Assembly: GCA_019914945.1 (NCBI GenBank)
Contig: CM034103.1
Span: forward strand, 8,618,001 to 8,682,000
DNA from: Typha latifolia
Lineage: Eukaryota > Streptophyta > Magnoliopsida > Poales > Typhaceae
DNA: 64,000 nucleotides
Reading direction: 5' to 3'
Shown: one piece after another, positions 54,969 to 64,000 of the stretch
How positions within the stretch are numbered: the stretch's first letter is position 1
How the letters are laid out: the number at the start of each line of letters is the position of its first letter
Notes under the pieces: generated by a model
Databases searched by the model: none
Told to the model about the DNA's origin: nothing
Seen by the model: only the letters and a program-made list of their open reading frames with translations
Translations under genes and position numbers: made by a program

Positions 54969-57479
54969 TGTAACGCCCTCGCACAGCACGGGCACGTGCA
55001 CGCCCTCACGCCTACACGGCATGCGCGGCGCACACGACAGGTCGGGCAGGGCCCGTCACGCACAGATACACTCCTGTGCACATATAATTACGACATCATC
55101 AAATAATACCTGCTAACATATTCATACTTACATAATCCAACACCAAATAAATTACATTATCAACCAAATAAATATGTTAACATATAAATATCCAAGTCCA
55201 CAATAATATACACTATACCACTACCTAATCTAGCAGGACCCACACAAGCCACAACAAACCATCAAAATATAACTAAACAACTGATACCCGAGTGCACTAT
55301 AATCTCACATATACTATACAAATCATCGTCTGATACAATAAAGTACAAATATAATAAACAACGATACAACTCAATTTCTATACAAACTATCATCTATACC
55401 GTCTCTTACGTATAGCTCACCTCATCAATCTAAAATATCTTCTCGGGATATCTCAAGTCGCTATCACGTACACATATCTGAGAGGGTTAGAAAAGAAATA
55501 AAGAGAGTCATGAGCAAAAGGCTCAGTGAATAGACCTTACCCCAAATTAGTGATGCCAAATAGAGAGTAAATCAAGTACTGAATAATATGAATTAGAAAG
55601 TGTATCATGTCATGAATGAGTATATGAATGTTTTATCAATAATATATAAATAAAAAGTAGATAACATGTCATAACTAATAAAATATATAATCCTCGACAA
55701 TGTATAAATAATCTCCATGTCATAGTATCATCATAGCTCTCTCTCAAATATGACACATAATACATGCCGTCTATGACCATGCTATGATATCAAATACAAC
55801 ATATATGATGTAAATTAACCATTTGATAATTAGGTATTCAGATGAGAATAAAATCATATGAGGTTCTCAACATCTCAGTCATCAATGTTAGCTCTATATG
55901 TCATCATCATACTAGCTACTATGCATAGTCAACACCCGGTTCCCGGTCTTAACATCATGCCTGGAGGCTTAGAGCATACTCTGTCATCCACGGGGACTAT
56001 CTGAAATATAATCATACCCTGCCATCCGCTAAGGGTATCAACAACCATCTAGACCGAGCACCCTTCTAGCTGATAGAAACCTCGTGAGGATAACTCGCCA
56101 CATATGCCCTAGCGAACGGCATGTGTCCGAATGTCTTCTGCGCACACAGACTAACGACCTCAGACATAAGGCCAATAGGATCATGACTATTTCGAGCGAT
56201 CAATTATCCACCAAGCGCGTCCTAACCCTCGCGCCCACTCAGGTATCCTCACGCTTTCTATCAACTATCATATCAATCACATTTTATGCTTTCCTTCTAA
56301 ATGACAGATCATTGTATATATATCTAGCACGATAACAAATCAATGCATAATAGGAAATTTAGGTGGAATATGAATTAAGAGAAAAATGATGCAATGTAGT
56401 CTCCAAACTGTATCGTCAACACATGCATACTCATGCTAATCTATTACATGCATACTCATGCTAAAGATCAAAGGACATAACCTTACAACAATACAATCAT
56501 CTCTCATCATCTCTATTTATCATCATTATACTCATATTCAAGATCAGTTTAATTATATGCATGATAAAAATATGCTCGACTGTAATCATCTCTAGATAAA
56601 GTTATATAATCATGTTGGAGGCCAAAACATGTATGTGCATAATATATAACATAACCTAATTTGAGAAATGCGTCTAGGGGATAAGACTACTCACAGTCTG
56701 ATTAGAAGACCCAATATACGTATCCCTCACGTTCATCGATCAATCATCACAAATCACTAGCAAGGTCTACAGGGTCTCAAATAAGGGGGTTGGGATCTGA
56801 AATGTTTAAGTAATATAAAGTTAATTATTTATCCAATTAAGATCCGTTTGTGTAACATTGATGATTTATTAGGTTTAGATTTTCTTTTTTGTTTTTATTA
56901 AATAATTTGATTTACATTATATGTTCAATTATAATAATATTAATATGTTATTATTCTAATTATAGATTTATTTATAAAACCATAGTTTGCTAATTATATA
57001 TTAAGTATATAATAGTCAATCTCTTTTGATAAAAAAAATCATAAAAGAGCTACATGTACAATGATATAATTTAAAATACATGTACACATATTATATAATT
57101 ATACTTTAATTATTTTTTCACAACTACTCTTACTAAACGAATTAAGAGTTGCATATAAAATAATCTTTACTTAATCATGTAATATAAACATTAAGTAAGC
57201 CTACTATTTTATTACATGCATAATAATGTATAATAAGTTGTACATCTATACATATATATACATCTAATTATAAAGATATGTATTAATCTAATAAAATACA
57301 TGAAGTTATAAGTATATTTATGCACAAATGTCTATAATTATAATCAATTGAAATTACACCAATTACACTTATCTAATAACCATGTTACTAAATATATATT
57401 CTTAAAAATGTAAATATCTAAAAAATATAATTTAGATTAACTAAATAACATAAGTAATTTAGACATAGTTTTATTACCA

Positions 57480-58020
57480 GAGGAGAGAAGGTAAAACGAA
57501 GAGAGGAAGAAGAAGAAGAAGAAGAAGAAGAAGAAGAAGAAGAAGAAGAAGAAGAAGAAGAAAAGAAGAAAAAGAAGAGAAGGGAAGGGAGGGAGGCTCA
57601 CCTAGGCTGCGGCGGTGGCGGTGGAGACGGCGACGGCAACGGTGGCAAGCCGACATCGGTAAGAGGAGAGAGAGAGAGTGAGAGAGAGGGAGCACAAGAG
57701 TCTTAGAGAGAGAGAGTTATAGAGAGTGAGGCGGTTTAGGGGTGCGGCGGCGATGACGGTGACGGCAAGGAGAGAAAAAGAGAGGTGCTAGAGAGAAAGA
57801 GAGAGAGAGGAGGGGGTGCGGTGGCGATGACAGTGACGGCGAGAAGGAAAGAAAGAGAGAGGTGCTAGAGAGAGAGAGAGGATGGTGCGGCGGCGACGAC
57901 GAGAAGGAGAGAAAGAGAGATGTGCGAGAGGAAGGGAGAGAGAGAGAGGGGGGGGGTAAGAGGGAGAGTGAGAGAGAGTACGCATGAGTTATAGAGAGAG
58001 AGAGCTATAGAGAGAGAAAG
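57480..58020. repeat. GAA and GA microsatellites in the family-A LTR
   Basis: (GAA)n at about 57505-57560 is followed by GC-rich GGCGGTGGCGG sequence and then three imperfect copies of a GA-rich block containing GTGCGGCGGCGATGACGGTGACGGCGA-type cores (57740, 57815 and 57885). The local duplication explains why this copy is longer than 32220-35184. Chance ORFs here encode only low-complexity peptide. Confidence 0.75.
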
Positions 58021-58194
58021 GCGGTGGAGTAGGTAAGGCGGCAGCTACGGCAGCGCCGGCCTGCCACAGCCAGCTGGATGTGGCGCCCTCAACGTGCGCC
58101 CACTATTTGCATGGCATGAGCTCGTGCCATGCAACACTAAAACTTATGTTTTTATTTCTTTCTTTTTGTCTCTTTTTTTTCTTTATACAACTTA

Positions 58195-58300
58195 TTATAT
58201 ATTATCATTATTATTATTATTATTGATTATCATTTATTTATTTATTGTTCTAGGTTATTACATTATTATTATTATTATTTATTTTTTCTGGGTTATTACA
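58195..58300. repeat. ATT microsatellites at the LTR start
   Basis: Two (ATT)n tracts (about 58200-58225 and 58262-58282) lie just inside the TGTAATAACCC terminus of the minus-oriented LTR. A related AT-rich spacer occurs at the same place in the other copies, without the expansion. Confidence 0.75.
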
Positions 58301-58305
58301 CTCAT

Positions 58306-58930
58306 CCTCAACCTCCTCTAATCTGTCTATTAGCATCACTGACCACATTGGTTTAGCACAGGGATGTCCGAGTATAAACTTTTCATCACAACGAAAGGAT
58401 AGGCCTTTGGCTTTTCATTCCTCCACTTGAGCTGGTGTGAGTGCTCGACTCAGACCTCTAGGTGCATGCTTCATATCTTGGGAGGGCTTTAGGGGTGCTC
58501 GTGGAGGCACCGTTGCAGCAGCGACTCTTGGTACGCCGGTAACATTTCCTACTGCTATGGTAGGCCGAATCGAATTTCGGCTTTCTTGGGTCGTCCAATT
58601 CTGTTTGAGGTGTATCTTCATGGCTCGATATTTGTCTTCCATGAGTAGTGCATTTTCGAAAGCCTCCTTTAAGGTTCTAGGCCTTAAAATCCTCACGTCG
58701 GCTTGTATGTCTCCCCGCAGCCCAGAGATGAAGGTGCTGCAAAGTTGTTGATCCGTCCATGGAGGTTGGCATCGGCTACTTATCCACTCAAATTCTTCTT
58801 GGTATGCCCCAACTGTGGTCATTTGCACCGTCTTTGAGAGGAGAACATCAAAGTCTTCATACCCCGACGCTTTAACCGTGTAGTTACACATAAAGGACTT
58901 ACCGATAACCATTTCAAGTTCTTATTCGAT
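58306..58930 (-). pseudogene. gag: Gypsy G3 gag, N-terminally deleted
   Basis: The open frame 58415-58912 reads EDFDVLLSKTVQMTTVGAYQ, EEFEWISSRCQ, STFISGLRGDIQADV, LKEAFENALLMEDKYRAM and LTPAQVEE, the C-terminal half of a plant gypsy gag domain. Below 58415 it continues to a knuckle-like CDEKFILGHPC near 58360. The N-terminal half is missing: only about 160 bp separate this from the primer site at 59073. It would form the capsid. The solo LTR at 54969-58300 separates it from its RT. Confidence 0.8.
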
Positions 58931-59072
58931 CACTTTATGAATTTATAATGTAATACTTAGATGTCAGTACTGTCAATCATGTACAATTATACGCAGTCTG
59001 TAAGTTTTCCTACATGCAACTCACATGGGTAGTATTTTGGAAAGCTTGTCGGATTATTTGGTAAAATTTGGG

Positions 59073-59085
59073 CTCTGATACAATA
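59073..59085 (-). promoter_or_regulatory. Primer-binding site next to a family-B LTR
   Basis: GGGCTCTGATACA reads TGTATCAGAGCCC on the minus strand, one base from the canonical TGGTATCAGAGCCC. A family-B terminus (TGTATCACCC) begins at 59086-59087 after ATAT-type sequence. This adjacency identifies family B as an LTR and orients G3 on the minus strand. Confidence 0.6.
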
Positions 59086-61160
59086 TTGTATCACCCGCCA
59101 CCAAATACACGTGCCCATCACATAGATAAAACCTACATAATTTCCACGTGACCTGTTGGTCAATATTTTAATATAATATACAAGAGAAAAACCTATATTT
59201 TCATAAATAATACAAAGAAAAGAATCCTATAACGTGAAAAGCCACAACAAGCCCAAAATTATATATAAAAAAATAGACGCAATTGCCTATGCATGAGGCT
59301 ACAAGTTATCTAGCTTAATTTATAAGAATAAATAATTACAAAAATTACAAAAATAAATCTTTGCCAACTTCTCCACAAACTCAAGCTCATCTACAAATCT
59401 AAAATATATTTTTACTAAAAGATAGGAGCCTAAAGCCCAACAAGTATCCAGTTCTATAATATAAAAATAGTGTAAAAAAATACAATATTAGGTAAATATG
59501 AATATGCACATCATGATCAAAATCAATGAATCAGTATGACATACTCATCGTGTTCATCAAATGGACCCATACATTAGCAATCCATAATATGATATGCATC
59601 AATCCACACTATTATGTCTGCAAACTCAAGCTGACACCGAGCTCCATCCATAGGTCATATTAATACTGTACAATAAGATATACACCATTTTAGACTATCA
59701 AGTCTTTCACTTAGGCTCAAGCCGGGCCATGCCCGTGGGCCACCTCGACACTTATACTAGCCCATCACTTGGTGAACATCATAACTAATTATCCACAATC
59801 ATAGACTAAGGATCTTAGTCATAAGCCTATCACATGAATCAGTATCACGCTGGGATTTAACGACAGACTTGAGAAGCCACCTACATACACTTTACGCCCA
59901 ATCATTCTAGATAACGCTTGCATCATCTATCTTACAGGGCAACTGGCATAGAGTTCTAATAGTACCCTCCGAGTATTCGGCTCCACCTCATTGCACTACC
60001 ATATGGAAAATGGTGAGCCGTCACTCACGAATGCCCTCTCCCTATGTTATCGGGTACAGCTAGTTTTACGTCATTCTATTCTTCTCTCTCTAACTTAAAT
60101 ACTCTAAAAAGTATGACTCTTGTTGATTGATAGTAATTCACCAATTGCTCGGTGACACAGCTACTTTATTGCTTGTGATCATTCTACTAAGATCTCAAGC
60201 ATGGGCTATAATATATAAGTATAATAACAACCCACATTCTTAAATCTAGCTGGGGAGGTGTCGGTACTATCGAGATGAGAAGTCACTCTCTTTATGGTCG
60301 TGCATGTGTATAAGTGGTATGATATTATATCGTGCAAACAAGCATAATAGAACACACATAATTATTATGTATTGCATAATATCATAAATAATCATACCCA
60401 AAGATATGCATAGGAATCATCATATATGTAACCATGCCAAACAACAAGTAAAGTTAACATGTACTTGCATTACTAAGAGTAAGTAAATGTATGCACACAT
60501 GCATGATATGAATGCGAGGATGCTATAAGTAAGGCATTGCATTCTCTACACTACTAATAGGCTATAGAAAATTCTCTTGCCTGACGTCACTTCCTCGATA
60601 ACTGTTTATAACTATGCCACGGGATAATCCTCGCATGGTATGAAGTCCATCTCGATAATAAGGTAATAATAACATAGTATCACATTCCTAACACTAATTA
60701 ATTAAATAATCCTACTGACATGTGCTACAAGCTTGGGTAAGTCTATCTAATAAATTCTTGCATTTAATACACAAGTATAGCTAATAAAAGCTGTACCAAG
60801 GCCTAACATATTATTAAAAATTATTAATACAATTTACCTTGAATTATCATTTCACTAATTTTATCGATTTAAAGTAAATCACATAAGCAATACTAAATTA
60901 ATCCACTTTATTAAATAAGACAACCTGCTTGATACAATTTTCCTACAGTAATCTATATTAATTTGCTAATAGGATAGATACACCTAGATCACTAACTTAT
61001 TTGCTAAAATTAATTTAACTAAAATTATAATCGACCATGCTAAGCTCCAATTAGAGCTAATTCCCTATTATGATAAATTAGTAATGGTACTCTAAGGCCA
61101 CAATCTGATTTATGAAAATTAATTATAACAATTAATATAACTAACAAAGTAATCCTCTAA
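59086..61160 (-). repeat. Family B LTR, minus orientation, probable 5' LTR of G3
   Basis: TGTATCACCCGCCACCAAATACACG at the left tip is followed by landmarks shared with 47814-51300 and, inverted, with 11394-14388: CACGTGACCTGTTGGTCAA, CCAACTTCTCCACAAACTC, ATGTATGCACACATGCATGATATGAATGCGA-type sequence and AAGTCCATCTCGATAATAAGGTAAT. The LTR is cut near 61160, before its CT-rich beginning, where a family-A copy takes over. No gene. Confidence 0.65.
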
Positions 61161-61169
61161 AGAAGACAA

Positions 61170-61408
61170 AAGACAACGCGACCAACCACGTTATGACCGG
61201 CCTTGTGCCCAACCTGCATGCAGGTTGAGGTTGTACTAAAGGTGCCACACACCCCCATTGGCCACTCTGCCACCACCCTGCCCTCCCTTTCTCTACTTTT
61301 TTTTTCTTTCATTGTCTCACATTCTCTCGGTTCTCTCTCTCTAGTTCTACAACCCACCTCAGATCCCCGAGAAAGCCCACTGTCTACCCTCTTCCCCATT
61401 GGTGAGCT

Positions 61409-61450
<42 letters not shown>

Positions 61451-64000
61451 GCTCTCTTCTTCTCTCGTTATCCCAATCAGGGCCATCAGATGACTGAGCC
61501 ACTAAGAGAGGTCGTCGGCAGCTGACTGACCACTAGCAGCCATTCCCCTCCCTTATAGCTTGGCAATCGGCCCCCTCCCTCTTTTCGGTTCTGCTTCTCT
61601 TGGCTGCAATAGTGCTAAGCTCGACCCAGCATGGTTTAACAGTAGTAATATTTGCATTTTATTCTAAATTATTTAATTTATGTTGATTAGTTATTTAATT
61701 ATTATAGCTAATCTAAATTACTGATTTTCCATAAAATAGTTAGTTATATAGAGGTTAAATTATTTTGATTCTAAATACTTATATATTTGGGCATTATCAA
61801 TATAATATCATAGAGTGATTTTTATATACTTATATGCAAATATGTATATATATATATATATATATACTTTTATATATAGGTATCTACATTAATTTATTGA
61901 ATTCCAGTATTTATCAAAGAAACAATAACTAGAAGATTATGTTTTGAATAATGATATCATTATATATTTATAATTAATAAATACTAAATTAGGTATAGTA
62001 GTTAATGATAATATGAGGATGAAATACCAATTGTAAATCAAATTGGATATTTAGGATGAATTAATAATATGTGATTATAACGAGAAATTATCTTTTAGTC
62101 ATATTAAATATAATTAGTGAAAAGACAAATATTATATGTCATAAATAATTTCAGATTCCGATCTCTTATTCAAGACCCCGTGGACCTTGCTTACGAGAAC
62201 TACGTCGATGTAGCAAACATGAATAGTGGTTGTTTAGTATTTATAGTTACAATGAGTAGTCTTACCTCGTTGAGTGCTTTTCTATATTATAATATATTTA
62301 ATTAAACGGACATATTTTGTTTTGGCCTCAGCATGATTATATGACCCTATATAAAGATGATTACAGCTGAGCATATTTTATCATTTAATTAATTAGACTG
62401 ATCTTAGATATGAGTATGTTGATTATATATAGAAATGACTAGAGATGAACAAATTATCTATATTTTCTATCGAGTTGTTTCTAACGAGTATGCATGTGTT
62501 AAATATATGGTTGGAGACTATATTGCATCATGTTTCACTTCACTTTTTTACCACCTAAATTTCTAATATGCATGACTTGTTATAATACTATATGAAATGC
62601 ATATGATCTACCATTTAGAACAAAAGTATAAAATTTGATTGATAGGATAGCTAATAGAAAGCGTGAGAAAAATCAAGTGGGCGCGAGAGTTAAGACGCAC
62701 TTGGTAGATGATTAAACACTTGATATATTTGTGATCTTATGGCCTTATGTCTGAGGTCATTAGTCAATGTGTGCAGCAGACATTCGAATATATGTCGTTC
62801 ACTAAGGCATATGTAGCGAGTTATCCCCTCATGATTTATCTCAATTAGAAGTGGTCTGGATGGATGTTGATATACTCTTTGTGAATGATAGGGTATGATT
62901 ATGACTAAGATACCCTTAGTAGATGTTGAGTATACTTTGAGCTTTTAGGTATGATGATAACATCGGGTATCGGATGTTGACTTTGCATAGTAGTATAGTA
63001 TAATGATGTATACCGAAATGACGTTGATGATTGTGATATTGAGAATTGCACATGATTCTAGTATCATTTGATATATGTAATTTTTGAGTTGTTATCATGC
63101 CTTAGATATGATTGTATTTAGAGAAATTTATATATAACACCCTACTTTATAATGTAATTGTGGTTTACACCCTACATATTTTCTATTTGTAAATCGAGCC
63201 ATCTAATTTAGGAAATAATTGCAAAAAATATCCTTGGTTAGATTTGAACTAACACTATCAGAATATTTTGTTAAGTAGAGATATTTTATTTTTAAAACGA
63301 CTAAAATGGCTTTAGTATGATTTGGCTGAGGGTATTTTTATAATTTTTTAGTTTAGTTAACTTAATTCAGAGATTTGGTTGAGTTTAACTAACTAATCTA
63401 ATGAGAGGGTTTTTTTTGTATATACGCTAAATTATAGGGCTCAATTTGAAAATAGTAAAAATATAGGGTGCAAACCATAATTTTATTAAAAGATAAGCGG
63501 CTATATACAAAATTTTCTTGCATTTAACATCACATCATGGTCATGGTCGGTATGCATCGTGTTATATTTGAAAGTTATGATAATAGTATGACTTGAGGTT
63601 TATTTATATATTGTTGAGAATTGTATACTTCATCAATCATAACATGCTATCTACTATACATCTAATATTATTAAGGATATGTTTATATGCTCATTTAGAG
63701 CAAGATATTTTTTTATTTATATTATCCAATACAAGATTTATTCTCTATTTGGTATCACTAATTTAAGGTAAGGTCTATTCACTGAGCATTTAGCTCATGA
63801 CCTCTTTGTTTCTTATTCCCAAAAACCTATTGAGTAGGATACTCCATTAGAGACCTTGCTGGCATTTGAGGAGTAGAGCGTTGTTAGCATTGTATGTTAA
63901 TCGAGTTTATATTATATGATGTATCAGCTGACTTTCAGGGTGATATTTTTATCCTTGTCGTTACTATAAATAGGTGATTTTATATTTGATGTATATGCAT
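61170..64000 (+). repeat. Family A LTR, plus orientation, running off the window
   Basis: The first ~45 bases of the family start are missing; sequence begins ACAACGCGACCAACCACG. It then has a palindrome at 61211-61226, a CT tract (61405-61450), a (TA)n tract (61845-61868), the TTTCAGATTCCGATCTCTTATTCAAGACC landmark (62148), single CCCTTAG/AGGGTA units near 62880-62930 and the TCTATTCACTGAGCATTTAGCTCATGAC landmark (63768). MITE E copy 2 is nested at about 63130-63510. The LTR end lies beyond 64000. Confidence 0.65.
63130..63510. mobile_element. MITE E, copy 2
   Basis: About 380 bp with inverted ends: TATATAACACCCTACTTTAT and GTGGTTTACACCCT at the left, mirrored by AGGGTGCAAACCATAATTTTAT at the right. 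It shares ends and internal CTAAATTATAGGGCT with copy 1 at 31713-31946 but is longer in the middle. No ORF and no clear target duplication. Confidence 0.55.

Larger units (their letters stand above)
54969..58300 (-). mobile_element. Solo LTR, family A, minus orientation (3332 bp)
   Basis: On the plus strand it reads TGTAACGCCC...GGGTTATTACA, flanked by TTCAT (54964-54968) and CTCAT (58301-58305), four of five bases matching. It splits the G3 gypsy element between gag and the protease/RT side. Landmarks mirror the complete A copy at 32220: GC-rich end, CACTGAGCC-type phrase, AT-rich middle, GAA and GA microsatellites (57505-57560 and 57660-58020) and a hairpin at 58107-58134. No primer site borders it, so it is a solo LTR. 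Confidence 0.8.

Overview
The window is nuclear DNA of a flowering plant. It is almost entirely transposable elements, many inserted into one another, with a single host gene: a papain-type cysteine protease at about 43.2-44.3 kb, which is frame-broken in its first exon. AT-rich spacers, methionine-tRNA-type primer sites, Sirevirus (Ty1/copia), Ty3/gypsy, LINE and MITE relics, and a plant-type GT-AG intron all fit a large angiosperm genome. Abundant Sireviruses and ~3-kb LTRs would suit a monocot, but I cannot name the species. I saw no tRNA, rRNA or CRISPR.

Layout. 0.7-11 kb: one nearly complete Sirevirus (834-10506, 900/881-bp LTRs, exact GTTTC target duplication) sits inside an older MITE. 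Its gag-pol is full of stops and frameshifts, yet its 3' envelope-like ORF is open for 329 codons. 11.4-14.4 kb: a ~3-kb solo LTR (family B). 14.4-26 kb: eroded LTR pieces (B and A families), a Harbinger-like MITE and a MITE with a 7-bp target duplication. 26.4-35.4 kb: a second Sirevirus, on the minus strand, cut into pieces by LTR C, a gypsy gag-only element (G2), a MITE and a 2965-bp solo LTR (family A, exact CAATG duplication). 35.4-40.4 kb: a gypsy LTR plus leader (G1), then a decayed, internally deleted gypsy gag-pol (G4). 40.9-41.8 kb: a LINE tail. 42.4-44.5 kb: the protease locus with a duplicated promoter. 47.4-47.8 kb: a LINE RNase H tail. 47.8-64 kb: alternating A and B LTRs, a gypsy gag/RT (G3, minus) split by an A solo LTR, and a B LTR directly abutting a primer-binding site, which shows these ~3-kb repeats are true LTRs.

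The most notable structure lies in non-coding DNA. There is a hairpin near the start of family-A LTRs whose stem sequence changes between copies while pairing is kept. A 12-bp palindrome (GCGTTCGAACGC and variants) is clustered in Sirevirus LTRs, just upstream of the envelope-like ORF, and in LTR C. A ~40-bp-spaced array of short inverted repeats lies inside a family-A LTR. All comparisons were made by eye, so edges marked approximate may shift by tens of bases.
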